Positions 25,757-34,970 of a stretch of DNA of 64,000 nt are shown one piece after another. The notes below the pieces were generated by a model. It searched no databases, was not told the DNA's origin, and worked only from the letters and a program-made list of their open reading frames with translations. Position 1 is the first letter of the stretch. The number at the start of each line of letters is the position of its first letter. The DNA is from Streptomyces sp. CBMA123 (GTDB taxonomy: Bacteria; Actinomycetota; Actinomycetes; Streptomycetales; Streptomycetaceae), in assembly GCF_014596465.1 (NCBI RefSeq), contig NZ_MECK01000445.1:58490-122489 (forward strand), read 5' to 3'. A program made the translations under genes and the position numbers.

Positions 25757-26854
25757 CTGACCTCTGACAGGAGACCTTGACCGTTTGCCATTCGATCTTG
25801 ACCACCAGCAGGTTTCTGCCACCTGATCTTGACCGGTGGCGGGGGAAGCGGTGGGGGTCGCTGCGCGAGCATACGGCGATGCCGTGCTGACGGGCGGTCC
25901 CGCCGGGTCCGGGTCTGCGGGCGAAAGCCCTGCAGGTCGGAGCTGGTAAGTGTGCCAGGATCGCCTGCCGTGAAGACTTGGGATGAACTGACCGTCACCG
26001 AGCAGGTGCTGGTCCGCCGCGCTGTCGCCGGCACTACCCCGCGCGGCAGCGCGCAGCACGTCACGGCCGTGCTGCGCTGGGCGGGCTCGCCCGAGGTGCC
26101 GAGGCGTCGCAACGCGTCGCCCGAGGAGCAGTCGGCGCGGGTGCCGGAGTTGGCGGCGGCGACGCTCCGGTTGGTCGCGGGCGGGTGGTTGACGTTGCGT
26201 CGGGCGCTCAGTACCGCGTTCGTCCAGGAGGATGGCCCGGAGGTGACGGGCGCGGAGCTGGCGCAGCTGGTTGTCGACACGGCGACGTGGGTGTGGCCGT
26301 GGGACGACCGGTCCGGCGTGCCTGTTCTCTCCCTGCGGGCGACCGAGGAGGGACGCCGCCGCTGGGAGGCCCGGGCGTATGCTCCGGACGCCCCGCCCAC
26401 CGTCCATCAGCTGGACCTGACGGAGGTCGAGGACCGGGTCCGGGTGTGTGCCATGGAAGCGAGTGGCTGGCTGACCGGACCGTTCGGGATCCTCGCCGAT
26501 CTGCCGTCCGAGCTGGAGGGCGAGGAGCTGCGGGCGTACGTGACGGCGGACCTCGCCCCGCTGGTCCGGTTCGTCCGCGAGGGAGCGATCGAGGTGCTGC
26601 ACGTCGCGGAGCCCGCCGCCGAGGGCACTGTCGTCCCGCTGGAGGAGCTGCTGGATGCCTTCGGTGACCGGGAGTTGCGCTGCGACGACCGCGCCGACTG
26701 GGGCGTCGGGTTCACCTGCGTCCTGACCCAGTCGCTGGCGAACGCGCTCCGCTAGCGTCCTGAGCCAGAGACTCGACAGAAGTTCAGGAAGAACACCGAA
26801 GTCGAGCGGTCAGAGTCACTTGGCAATCGGTCAAGGTCGGCTGTCAGAGGACAG
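25757..26854. mobile_element. Region bounded by IS21-like inverted ends
   Basis: 34 bp at 25757-25790 and 34 bp at 26821-26854 are inverted copies with 30 of 34 positions identical; both read CTG-CCTCTGACAG...GACCTTGACCG-TTGCCA inward. The left end has two further GATCTTGACC copies (25794, 25825), like the multiple end repeats of IS21 elements. No istA or istB lies between; the only gene is the unknown CDS at 25952-26755. This may be a non-autonomous element carrying a passenger gene. Confidence 0.55.
25952..26755 (+). CDS. Unknown protein inside IS21-like ends
   Basis: A 267-aa cytosolic protein with no recognised domain. The N-terminal half is helical and basic (VTEQVLVRRAVAGTTPRGSA, RLVAGGWLTLRRAL). 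The second half is acidic with Trp-rich strands (ATWVWPWDD, EARAYAPDAPP, MEASGWLTGPFGILADLP). The long frame goes further upstream, but GTG 25952 (GGAG about 10 nt before it) or GTG 25970 fit the coding character better. It stands alone between two inverted IS21-like ends and could be cargo. LRWAGSPEVPRRRNA might be a nucleic-acid-binding patch, which is speculation. Confidence 0.6.
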   Translation: MPGSPAVKTWDELTVTEQVLVRRAVAGTTPRGSAQHVTAVLRWAGSPEVPRRRNASPEEQSARVPELAAATLRLVAGGWLTLRRALSTAFVQEDGPEVTGAELAQLVVDTATWVWPWDDRSGVPVLSLRATEEGRRRWEARAYAPDAPPTVHQLDLTEVEDRVRVCAMEASGWLTGPFGILADLPSELEGEELRAYVTADLAPLVRFVREGAIEVLHVAEPAAEGTVVPLEELLDAFGDRELRCDDRADWGVGFTCVLTQSLANALR

Positions 26855-28015
26855 CCGCCGTCCGCGCCGCCGTCCTGGCCGTCGTTCGGTGCGGGGGTCG
26901 GTGGTCCGGGTCGCTTGGGTCGCTGCGCCTGGCCGACGCCCTCGCGCGATGCCTCGCGCGTCGCGTGGAGCCGGGTGGGCGCCCGTTCCCCGGCGGCCGC
27001 CTCGCAGGCTGGCCCGGCGCCCGCCCTGGACGGCCGTCAGGCCGCCGTCCAGGAGCTGGTGAGCGGCTCCCGGGGGCCTCGGCGGGAGGCCGCACCCGGC
27101 CCTGCTCCGCCGGTGCTGCTCCACCTCGGCGCACCCGTACCGCCGGATGCGGCGCCCCGTCGCGGACTTGGCCGGCATTTGTCCGGGGGTGCCGCAGGCG
27201 CCACCAGGACGACCTCGGCGCCGGGGCCGCCAGGCCCCACATCGAAAACCCACCCCATCTTCTCGGTGGCGCCGCAGGCCACACCCACAACCCCTTTCGA
27301 GGGGCCGCCAGGCCCCGGCCCACCGCCAAAGACCAGCCCTCTTTCTGATCCCCTTTCCGGGCCGTCCGTTCGCTGTAGGGCACCGGGTGTCCTGGAGGGC
27401 GCTGGAGGGCCTCTTTATCGGCCGATAGGCGCGGGCACCGAGTGAATTCATGCTGCGACATCAAGGCGGGATTCCATGCGGCTGGTTAGGCGCGTTTCCT
27501 GCCGGATACCGGGCCGGGCTTACCGACTGATTCCCGCGTGTCTGCCCGGTAACATTCGAAGGCCGAGGGCAGGTGACAATCCCATGCGCATCGAGGGCAC
27601 GAGTGCCGCCCCGTGCTGCGCCCTGCCCGGGGCTTTTGACCGAGTGTGGTGTGACGGCCGGTGGGATGTTTTCACGGCCCGCCCTCGGCCTGATTTCGGG
27701 GGGGTGGGTGCCGGTTCTGTGTCGCCGGCTGACGGTTCTGGCCGTGTGGCCTGCGTGTTTGTGGGGTTGGAAGAGAAGTTCCCGATGGCGTGAGAGTAGT
27801 GGGACTTTCCGCGGTTCGGTCGAGAGCCCTGTATGCGGGTGGGCCGGCGTGGGTGGTGCCAGGTGTGGTCCGTCCTGGTCGTCACCACGGTCGCGATCGA
27901 CAACCGCGCGTACCGCGGTGATCCCGCTTGTCCCCATCAGCGCCCCGTGGCTCGCTTACCCTCGTCGCGTCGGGCGGTGGTCGCCGTATCGGTGGCGGCG
28001 CGTAGGGTCCGGTGA
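26855..28015. other. Gene-poor stretch with recurrent short hairpins
   Basis: About 1.16 kb without a convincing gene. It holds GGCCGYCAGGCC-core hairpins at 27025-27053 (10-bp outer stem CCTGGACGGC), 27223-27238 and 27301-27316 (GGGGCC-GCCA-GGCCCC, twice), and a G+T-rich plus strand at about 27640-27830. Confidence 0.55.
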
Positions 28016-28765
28016 GTGAGGTCTTCTGATTCGTGTGCCGATCTGCCCGTGCCCGACACCCTGCCGGATCCGTGGGCGGTGGTGCGGGGGACCGACTGGC
28101 CGTCGCTGAAGACCGCGCGTGGGACGGGCAAGGAACTACCCGGGGTGCTCGCCAGGCTGCTCGGCCCGGACCTGACGGCCGAGGAGACCGGGCAGGCTCT
28201 CGACGCCCTTGAGCCGGTGCGCCACCAGGACACCATCTACGAGGCGACCGCGCCGGCCGCGCTGTGCGTCGCGGCTGTTCTGGCCCGCCGCGCAGAGGAA
28301 CACCCCGGGGGAGCGGACGGGGTGTGCGTTCTGCTGCTGGGCTGGCTCGCCGGCGTCGCCTACGACAGCGACGACGCCTGCGTCGCGGCCGCGGACCGCT
28401 ACTTCGAGGGGCGCTACCTGGACGCCTCACCCGCCATGGTCGCCATCCGTGCGCTGCGCCCGGCGCTGTACCTCGCCGTCGCGCCGTTCCTCGGCGACCC
28501 CGACACCGCCGGCCGCGACACCGCGCTGGCCGCCGCCCTGGCCTTCGCCGAACACCCCGACCTGGCCCCGCACCGCGAAGGCCTCGCCGAGCATGCCCGC
28601 AACCTCCTGCTCGTCAGCGACACCCGGTGGCGCCGCTGGCAGGCCATCGATGCCCTGACCTCCTGGGGGTACGACACCACCGGTCTCACCCGACCCGACG
28701 ACGACGACCGTAGCCCTCTCACCTGGCCCAGCGATGGCTGGAACCCCGGCCAGCCGCCCTTCTGA
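28016..28765 (+). CDS. Helical repeat-like protein of unknown function
   Basis: 249 aa with good codon usage throughout. Mostly amphipathic helices rich in Ala and Leu (AAVLARRAEEHPGGADGVCV, YFEGRYLDASPAMVAIRAL, AAALAFAEHPDLAPHREGL), suggesting an ARM/HEAT-like alpha solenoid. It starts with a Trp-containing strand (LPDPWAVVRGTDWPSL) and ends in a Pro/Trp-rich tail. No catalytic motif. GTG 28016 follows directly on GGTGA with no strong ribosome site. Proteins of this type are often found beside polymorphic-toxin genes, but no toxin is next to it here. Confidence 0.7.
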   Translation: MRSSDSCADLPVPDTLPDPWAVVRGTDWPSLKTARGTGKELPGVLARLLGPDLTAEETGQALDALEPVRHQDTIYEATAPAALCVAAVLARRAEEHPGGADGVCVLLLGWLAGVAYDSDDACVAAADRYFEGRYLDASPAMVAIRALRPALYLAVAPFLGDPDTAGRDTALAAALAFAEHPDLAPHREGLAEHARNLLLVSDTRWRRWQAIDALTSWGYDTTGLTRPDDDDRSPLTWPSDGWNPGQPPF

Positions 28766-29972
28766 TCCCCGGCCCCGCTCCGAGCGCAAGCTGCGTACCG
28801 AGGCCCGCTGCGAGGCCGCTGAGTGCCCGGGTGCGCCAAAGATCCGGGAAGCCGAAGGCGCTGGGCTGCTGGTGCTGCCCGCCCCGACCCGCCGCGAGCA
28901 GGTCGCCGCGCTGGTCTGCGCCCCGGATGACCCGTGTGGGAGGACCGCGTGCTGCACGCCAGGCTCTACCCGGCGAAGGGCGGCTGTGACCTGCTGGTGA
29001 TCATGAGCGTATTGGGGCTTGGATGCCATATTGTCTGGACCTCTGGTTGACCTGCCGGGGATGCTCGGCCCGTGGCGATGCCAGGCGGATTTGGTGACTG
29101 TGCATGGTTACTGGCGAGGTTGGGGGTGGTGTCGGCCGGGGTGGCCGGGTGGGCGGTCTTTTGTGGTGTGTGGTCCGCTTGAAATTTCGTGTGGCGCGTT
29201 TTTCTGAATTACTGAGCGTTGGTTTTCTGGGTTCGGGTCGGAACAGCCGGGTGGGGCCTCCTTGGCGGGGTTGGTGTTCGGTATCGGGCCGGGCCGTCCT
29301 GGTGGCCCGCGCCGTCTGCCGCGCTCCCGGGCAGTGCCCAGCCAGTAGCCGGCCGCCTGCTGAGGCTCTGCCGTGGGCGACCGGGCCGTTGTCCGGGCGC
29401 CGGCCCTCTGCGGTCCCGCTGCGCCCCTGGCTCGTTCGCCGTCTTGGCGCTGCCCGCTGGCTGGGAGCCGCTGCTGTCGCTTGTTGTGGGTAGCCGGGTG
29501 GTGTGCCCGGGCCCGCCGTTGCCGGGGTGCTGGGTCAGGGGGTGGTGGGTCTACTGCTCGACTGGGGTGTTTCGGCAGCAGGTCTCGAGCCGGTCAAGCG
29601 CGTCGAGCGCCTGGTCGAAGACGGTGGTGCAGGGCCATGGCGGCCCGCGTCCCAGGGCGACAGCGTGCTGGCTACCGGTACGGCCGGGTCAAGCAGACCC
29701 GTCAGTCGCAGCAACTCAGTACGGTGGACTGTCCAGGGAGTCGTCACATCGATCTATTGCATCAAAGTCCCCGGAGCGCCACCAAGACGGCCCCGGACCC
29801 GTGGGCTGCCGCAGTCCAGGGCCCGGGAGTGACTGCTGCTGGCGACGTGCTTTGCCCTACCGCGCCGTGACCCGGGGCGGTCCGGCTGCGTACTGGGCCG
29901 CCAGGTGGAGGCCTGTCGCGGCCGTCAGGCCGCCGCCCTGTGCGGGCGCCCAGTGCTGCGCCTGGGAGTGGG
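28766..29972. other. Gene-poor stretch
   Basis: About 1.2 kb. Near 28790-28930 the plus strand reads a short Cys-containing segment (TEARCEAAECPGAPKIREAE) that may be a gene fragment. The plus strand at about 29040-29330 is G+T-rich. A hairpin GCGGCC-GTCA-GGCCGC lies at 29918-29933. No complete gene seen. Confidence 0.5.
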
Positions 29973-30725
29973 TTAGCGGCCGGTCAGGTGGCGGGAGGTG
30001 AGACGGATTCCATCGAGCTGGCCGGTGGTCAGGCGTCGGGCTTCCCAGACGATGGCGGCCACGTCCGTTGCCCGGGGGTGCAGTGGTGGCAGGTCGTCGG
30101 GCAGGAGGATGCCGCCGGCGGCCGCGAGGTCGGGGGCGGGGATACCGAGCAGGCCCGCGAAGCCGGCCACCAGTTCGGGGGTGGCTTCGACGGTGCCGCG
30201 GCCCACGCCGCCGATCGTGGAGGCTGACAGGTAGATCCGCCCGCCGGTGACTGCATGCAGAACCTTGGCCGTGCATAGCCAGGTGAGGTTCCGACTGTGC
30301 GTGAGTTCCAGTAGCGTCGCGCCGAAGCCCGGCTTGTACCGGTGGTACGGCCGGTCGACGCCGCCCCGCCCCTCACGCCGCAATAGGGGCTGCGCCCGGA
30401 TTGCCTCCTGCAGCAGTCTCCGGCCCCCGGCGGGCATGATCGTCGCGTCGTAGACGACGGGGCTGATCGACCAGTTCGGATTGCGGGTGACCGGTGTCAG
30501 GTCGTCGGGCACCGGCTGTCCGGCCAGAACGAACAGGTCCGCAGGGTGCAGCCCGAGTACGGGCCCGAGATCCCTGAGCAGCCGTCCGGTCGGTGACTGC
30601 CCGTCGAGCACGGCCTGCAGCTCTGCTGGGGCGGTGCCCGCCGCTGCCGCGAGCGCAGCGCAGTCGAGCGCCCGGCGGCCCATCAGCTGCGCCAGCAGCG
30701 CGCCGAACTGCAGTACTCCTGTCAT
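29973..30725 (-). CDS. XRE-like regulator with two HTH-like regions
   Basis: 250 aa. The N-terminus (LALAQLMGRRALDCAALAAA in pattern, GTAPAELQAVLDGQSPTGRLL, RDLGPVLGLHPADLFVLAG) is a lambda-repressor-type helix-turn-helix. A second similar block lies near residues 155-210 (LTWLCTAKVLHAVTGGRIYL, SASTIGGVGRGTVEATPELV, AGFAGLLGIPAPDLAAAGG). The middle is a conserved Arg-rich stretch (LLREEG-type, YHRYKPGFGATLLELTHSRN). The duplicate layout suggests binding to long or paired operators, with targets unknown. It lies 80 bp downstream of the tetR gene 30805-31377 in the same direction. Confidence 0.7.
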   Translation of the reverse strand: MTGVLQFGALLAQLMGRRALDCAALAAAAGTAPAELQAVLDGQSPTGRLLRDLGPVLGLHPADLFVLAGQPVPDDLTPVTRNPNWSISPVVYDATIMPAGGRRLLQEAIRAQPLLRREGRGGVDRPYHRYKPGFGATLLELTHSRNLTWLCTAKVLHAVTGGRIYLSASTIGGVGRGTVEATPELVAGFAGLLGIPAPDLAAAGGILLPDDLPPLHPRATDVAAIVWEARRLTTGQLDGIRLTSRHLTGR

Positions 30726-30804
30726 GCCGGCAGCCTATCGACGGCCCCACAGGGCGGGTGGCACCGGCTGCCCAATGGCCGCTGGGAAGCGCGCACCGGG
30801 AGCG

Positions 30805-31377
30805 TCATCGCTTCGGGGGAGCGATGACGTATTCGGCGAGTTCGCGGGCGGTGGCTGCGGGGTTGATGCCAGGGCGGGTGGCTCCGGCGGCCAGGGTGCC
30901 GTCGATGAGCAGGAGGAACTGGTCGGCGGCGTGCGTGGGTCGCGGGTGGTCGAGCTTGACGAACTCATCCTCCAGTAGCCGGTGGACCCGTTCGCGGTAC
31001 TGGTTCGTGACGGTGTGCCCCGGGTGGTCGGGGTCGGCCAGGGCGAGGTCGGCGGCCAGGTAGCGGCAGCCGTGAAAGCCGGGCCCCTGGATAATCCTGC
31101 CGAGCTCATCGAAGATCGCCAGGAGGCGTTCCCGCGGTTCGTCGCCGGCGGCTTGCATGGTCTGCCGGTAGGCGGCCTCGTCCTCGTCGGTGCTGCGCCG
31201 CAGTGCCTCGACGATCAGGCCGTCCTTGCCGCCGAAGTGGTCGTATAGGGAGCGCCGGGCCACGTTGGCGGCCTTCAGCAGCGTGTCGACGCCGACCCCC
31301 ACGCCCTGGTCGTAGGTCAGTTGCTGGGCGGCGTCCAGCAACCGTTCGCGCGGCCCGCGGTCGTTGCGTGTGGTCAT
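30805..31377 (-). CDS. TetR family regulator
   Basis: 190 aa. The N-terminal HTH (RERLLDAAQQLTYDQGVGVG, VDTLLKAANVARRSLYDHF, GGKDGLIVEAL) is a textbook TetR DNA-binding domain. The C-terminal part (IIQGPGFHGCRYLAADLALA, FLLLIDGTLAAGATRPG) fits the TetR_C group often linked to oxidoreductase genes. It is divergent from the SnoaL-like and dehydrogenase genes; the 80-bp gap holds a promoter overlapped by the inverted repeat CGGTCTAT-9-ATAGACCG. Repression of the divergent pair is the likely role. Confidence 0.9.
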   Translation of the reverse strand: MTTRNDRGPRERLLDAAQQLTYDQGVGVGVDTLLKAANVARRSLYDHFGGKDGLIVEALRRSTDEDEAAYRQTMQAAGDEPRERLLAIFDELGRIIQGPGFHGCRYLAADLALADPDHPGHTVTNQYRERVHRLLEDEFVKLDHPRPTHAADQFLLLIDGTLAAGATRPGINPAATARELAEYVIAPPKR

Positions 31378-31397
31378 GGGTCTCAGCTTGCCACCCG

Positions 31398-31439
31398 TTG
31401 ACAGTTAGATCAACCGGTCTATATATTCACGATAGACCG
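31398..31439 (+). promoter_or_regulatory. Promoter and TetR operator between 30805 and 31463 genes
   Basis: TTGACA (31398-31403) and TATATT (31422-31427), 18 bp apart, face the SnoaL-like gene. CGGTCTAT (31415-31422) and ATAGACCG (31432-31439) form an inverted repeat that covers the -10 box. A related half-site (GAACGTTCTAT) follows at 31439-31449. Confidence 0.7.
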
Positions 31440-31462
31440 AACGTTCTATCTCGGGAGTGGAT

Positions 31463-31822
31463 GTGTCATTCCGCACGACCGCCGAGGTCGTCGAGCTGTT
31501 CAACCACGCTTTCGTCGAGCACGCCCCCGAAACGCTGACCGATCTCATCGGCGAGGACTGCGTGATGGAGGCGATCCAACCTGCGCCCGACGGCGCCCGC
31601 CGCGAGGGCCGTGCGGCCTGCCTGGAGTTCTGGCAGGCGCTGGCCGCGGACCGCACCACTCAGTTCCGCCCCGAGGAGGTGGCGGTTGCGGGCGAGCGGG
31701 CCACGATCCGTTGGCGGTACCGCTTCGGCGACGGCCCGGCCGACTCGGTGCGCGGCGTGAACCTCATGCGCGTCCGCGATGGCGTGGTCGTCGAGGCCTT
31801 CGGCTACAGCAAGACCGCCTGA
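31463..31822 (+). CDS. SnoaL-like/NTF2-fold protein
   Basis: 119 aa with the SnoaL/NTF2-like pattern: a first helix (EVVELFNHAFVEHAPETL), acidic turn DLIGEDCVME, then strands ending VNLMRVRDGVVVEAFGYSK. Members are small cyclases, isomerases or accessory binding proteins. GTG 31463 is preferred to GTG 31457 because GGGAG lies 5 nt before it. It is the first gene behind the TetR operator and is followed after 32 bp by the dehydrogenase gene, so the pair probably acts on one compound. Confidence 0.8.
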   Translation: MSFRTTAEVVELFNHAFVEHAPETLTDLIGEDCVMEAIQPAPDGARREGRAACLEFWQALAADRTTQFRPEEVAVAGERATIRWRYRFGDGPADSVRGVNLMRVRDGVVVEAFGYSKTA

Positions 31823-31854
31823 TGAGACCGGAAACCTTGAAAGGAACCGTGCCC

Positions 31855-32862
31855 ATGCGCACTTACCACGTGAACAGCGGTGCTGGCATCGACGGCCTGT
31901 CCGTGAGAGAGCACGAGGTCCCGGTCCCCGGCCCCGGGGAGGTCCTGGTCGCGCTACGCGCCGCCTCCCTGAGTTTCCGCGAGCTGATGGTGCTGCGCGG
32001 CGACTACGTGCTGCCGGTGAAGCCCGACGTGATCCCGGTGTCCGACGGCGCGGGTGAGATCGTCGCCGTCGGGCCCGGGGTGGATCCGGCGCGAATCGGC
32101 GACCGGGTCATGGCGACGCTCTTCCCGAGCTGGCAGGACGGCCCCTTCGGGCCGGAGCACTTGCCGCAACTCGGCGGCTCGCTGGACGGCATGCTCACCG
32201 AATACGCTGTCCTTCCCGAAAGCGCACTCGTGCCGGTCCCCACACATCTGACCTTCCAGGAGGCTGCGACACTCCCTTGCGTGGCGGTGGCCGCGTGGAA
32301 CGCTCTGACCGGTGACACCGGTGGCGGGGTGCGAGCCGGGCAGACCGTGGTGGTCCAGGGCTCCGGCGGGGTGTCGCTGTTCGCGCTGCAGTTCGCCAAG
32401 ATGCTCGGGGCCCACGTGATCGCGACGACGAGCAGCCAGGAGAAGGCGAAGCGGCTGCTGAAGCTCGGCGCCGACGAGGTCATCGACTACCGCACCACGC
32501 CCGACTGGCCCGGCCGAGTACGGGAGCTGACCGGCGGCCGCGGAGCCGACCGGGTCATCGAAGTCGCGGGCCTGCTGGAGGAGTCGCTGAAGGCGGTGAA
32601 GGTCTACGGCCATGTCGCCTTCGTGGGTTTCGTCTCCGACACCGCCACGCCCCTCGACCCCATGGTGCTGTTCGCCTCCGGGGCCACCGTGCGCCCCCTC
32701 GCCGTCGGCAGCCGCGCCCAGTTCCTCGAGATGAGCCGCGCCATCGAGGTCAACCGCCTGCGCCCGGTGATCGACCGGGAGTTCGCCTTCGACGACGCTC
32801 CCGACGCCTACCGCCACCTCGCCTCAGGCCAGACGTTCGGCAAAGTCGTCATCACGGTCTGA
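31855..32862 (+). CDS. NAD(P)-dependent zinc-free alcohol dehydrogenase/quinone reductase
   Basis: 335 aa, MDR superfamily. The N-terminal GroES-like domain (VPGPGEVLVALRAASLSFRE, GAGEIVAVGPGVD) is followed by a Rossmann domain with VVVQGSGGVSLFALQFAKML (about residues 165-184). The catalytic-zinc Cys/His set and the four structural-zinc Cys are absent, so it resembles quinone oxidoreductase or enoyl-reductase types rather than classical zinc ADH. ATG 31855 has AAAGGA 9 nt before it. Second gene of the TetR-controlled unit. The last 11 bp overlap a truncated gene on the other strand, a sign that this module was inserted there. Confidence 0.88.
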   Translation: MRTYHVNSGAGIDGLSVREHEVPVPGPGEVLVALRAASLSFRELMVLRGDYVLPVKPDVIPVSDGAGEIVAVGPGVDPARIGDRVMATLFPSWQDGPFGPEHLPQLGGSLDGMLTEYAVLPESALVPVPTHLTFQEAATLPCVAVAAWNALTGDTGGGVRAGQTVVVQGSGGVSLFALQFAKMLGAHVIATTSSQEKAKRLLKLGADEVIDYRTTPDWPGRVRELTGGRGADRVIEVAGLLEESLKAVKVYGHVAFVGFVSDTATPLDPMVLFASGATVRPLAVGSRAQFLEMSRAIEVNRLRPVIDREFAFDDAPDAYRHLASGQTFGKVVITV

Positions 32863-33190
32863 GCCACCAGGGCAGCCCGCGCAGCGCGGCGGGCACCTCG
32901 TCGATGACCCCGGGCCGGACCTGTTCGTCATCCGTGGCGTACGGGCTCATCTCCGACTCGTGGTCGAAGCCGCGGACGAGGACACCGGCCGGGGTGAAGA
33001 GGACGGAGAAGTCGTCACCTGAGCCGCTGTCCATCAGGGCCGCCTCCGTCCCCCAGGTGGTGGAGAAGGAGTAGCGGGAGAACCGCGGGTCGCGGCAGAT
33101 CGCCTGGTCCAGTACGGCCAGCGCGCGCAGGTGCGCGCGGAGCTCGGCGGGGGCCGGGAGGAGGGCGGCGGTCGTGTGCACGGTGCCCAT
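32852..33190 (-). pseudogene. Truncated protein of unknown function
   Basis: The frame begins normally (ELRAHLRALAVLDQAICRDP, SRYSFSTTWGTEAALMDSGS, DDFSVLFTPAGVLVRGFDHE, SEMSPYATDD). It ends abruptly at LPWWLRP where the dehydrogenase gene ends on the opposite strand. I recall the family as a roughly 200-residue Streptomyces protein with this N-terminus, so about half is missing. The junction coincides with the end of the tetR/SnoaL/dehydrogenase module. Confidence 0.6.
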
Positions 33191-33250
33191 GGGCTCATGT
33201 AAGCAGCCGGCCCTGACATCCAGGGCGGCGGTTCGGTCACACCCGCTCTC

Positions 33251-33517
33251 TCACTCAGGGAACGAAAAGCCCAGCTCACGCAGGCGGGGCAAGCACACTG
33301 CGAGGCATTGCTCCACAGTCGCGGCATCGGTTCGCACGAGGACGCCCTCGCGCAACGGCGCTCCACTGGCGACGAAGGTCCAAGGCTTGCCCCTCTCTGC
33401 CATCCGCTCAGCGTCGGCCTTGAACAGCACCGTTGCGCCCTGTTCGGCCAGTGCTTCCATAATCGCGACGACGTCCACCGGCGCTCTCCCCTCCCGAAGC
33501 GTTTCGAACGCGCGCAC
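33251..33517 (-). CDS. Small protein of unknown function
   Basis: 88 aa, mixed alpha/beta: VVAIMEALAEQGATVLFKAD, KPWTFVASGAPLREGVLVRT, VEQCLAVCLPRLRELGFSFPE. The look is of a compact cytosolic domain, with two Cys near the end. No family recognised. Codon usage is normal. No operon partner. Confidence 0.6.
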   Translation of the reverse strand: MRAFETLREGRAPVDVVAIMEALAEQGATVLFKADAERMAERGKPWTFVASGAPLREGVLVRTDAATVEQCLAVCLPRLRELGFSFPE

Positions 33518-33662
33518 ATCGGACGAACATACTCACTCCGGGCCGGACCCTGGACACCGCCCTCATGACCCAACGTGACCGATCGGGGCGCTCGGAGCTG
33601 GAATACGCGACACCTGAACATGCGAGCTCCGTAAGGTGTTAGACGGCCCGGGAGGGCCGGAT

Positions 33663-33884
33663 GTGGCTGATGCGAGCTTGCCCTCGGTGGCTCCTGGTGA
33701 GAGGCCGTCCGGCGCGGCCCGCCTGGACGGCTGGGCCCTGGTGGTCGACGGCCGCTTCGTCGCCGGCCCCGCCGACCGGAGCCGCCCGCTGGTCACCAGC
33801 ACCGCCGAGCTGGCCGTCCTGCGGGTGCGCCAGGCCCTGGAGGAGGGCCTGATCGACGCCGACGCCGCCCCGGTCCTCCGCTGA
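33663..33884 (+). CDS. Small protein of unknown function
   Basis: 73 aa from GTG 33663, chosen because GGGAGGG lies 6 nt before it (the frame itself opens at GTG 33636). The second half reads RLDGWALVVDGRFVAGPADR, then a helix VRQALEEGLIDADAAPVLR. Similar short proteins occur in actinobacterial mobile regions. No function can be given. Confidence 0.45.
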   Translation: MADASLPSVAPGERPSGAARLDGWALVVDGRFVAGPADRSRPLVTSTAELAVLRVRQALEEGLIDADAAPVLR

Positions 33885-34481
33885 CCGGCCGGTGCATCTT
33901 GTGAGGCGTCTTCTCGGACACCTTGTCAGGCTCCCTGTGGAGCACCTGCCCGGGTGTCTTGCGGGCACCTGACGATTCGCCTCGGCGCGGTATCGCCCCA
34001 TTTCAGAGCCCATTCGGGGCGCCCGGAAATGCCGACAACCCCTTCTCCTTCCTGGTCTTGGTGAGTGTGGTCGGTTGGTCGGTTCGGGGTTCGTGCCTTT
34101 GGTTTTTTGGCGTCCGGCAGAGCCGTCCGCGGCCCACGGGGCCGGCCGCCGATCAGCCGCGCCGGGTTCCACGTAGACACCACCGCACGTAGCACCGAGG
34201 CCACCACCGCAGGCGCGGGCGTAGGTACCACCGCACGCACCCCACCGCCTAGGCTCGCCGTCGATCGTTCTCGCAGGTCAGAGCCGGTTTCCCGAGCGTC
34301 GGAGGCAACTCCCTCCGTCTGTCCCTCTGCCCCGGATTGCTGGGTGCGGTGGGTGCGGTTCTGGGTGACGGTTCGGGCGGCGCGGGTTCCACCCTGCGGG
34401 GCTGTTGATCCCGGCGCGTCCGGCGAAGGCTGGCCGCCCGGGCCCGAGCCACGCGGCCGCGACCCGGTCCGGCGGCCGCCC
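33885..34481. other. Intergenic stretch, no gene seen
   Basis: About 600 bp. The plus strand at about 34055-34115 is G+T-rich with a TTTGGTTTTTTGG run. CACCACCGCA-type triplets recur at 34180-34250. Nothing else noticed. Confidence 0.5.
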
Positions 34482-34901
34482 ATGAACCACTCCCCGCCCG
34501 GCGCGCCCTCAGCCCCCAGCCACGCCCGCACAGCCACCAGCAGCCGCCCTGGGCCCGCCCCACCACAGCCCGCTCAGCGGCCCGCCGAGCAAGCCGCCGA
34601 GGCCATCGCCGCGCTACGCCACGTCCGTGCCCCGACCGCCGTCCTGGAGAGCGCGCTCCACCTCGCCCAGGCGCTCCTCGAACTCCCCCACGCCGACCCG
34701 CCGCTCCTGGAAGCCGCTGAGGGCCTGACCGCCGTCATCCACGCTGCGCTACGACGCCCGCGACGCCGGAGCCAGCCAGGCCAAACAGGAGTAGATCCTC
34801 GCCGACGCCCTCAGCGAGCACTACTTGCGCCAGCGCGGCTCCCGCGCCCACTCCCTCGACGACGAGGTCAACTCGGTCTTGTGGATGGACATCGAGCTCT
34901 G
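34482..34901 (+). pseudogene. Broken small gene of unknown function
   Basis: ATG 34482 opens a Pro/Ala-rich start, then coding-looking helices (AAEAIAALRHVRAPTAVLES, ALHLAQALLELPHADPPLLE). Near 34750 the sense shifts frame (YDARDAGASQAKQE), meets a TAG at 34794-34796, and continues in the same frame as ILADALSEHYLRQRGSRAHS and LDDEVNSVLWMDIEL to a TGA at 34901. The pieces read as one decayed protein. Family unknown. Confidence 0.4.
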
Positions 34902-34945
34902 ACCCCTCCCGACACCCCTCGTGTCGCCAAAACGAATTCACAAAC

Positions 34946-34970
34946 GCCCCGCCGACTCCATCGGCGGGGC
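34946..34970. terminator. Terminator-like hairpin
   Basis: GCCCCGCCGA and TCGGCGGGGC, a perfect 10-bp stem around CTCCA, 45 bp after the broken gene at 34482. Confidence 0.75.

Noticed and set aside
27461..27937. 158-codon minus-strand open frame in the G+T-rich patch
   Set aside because: His/Pro/Arg-rich composition results from the skewed bases; no start signal or domain.
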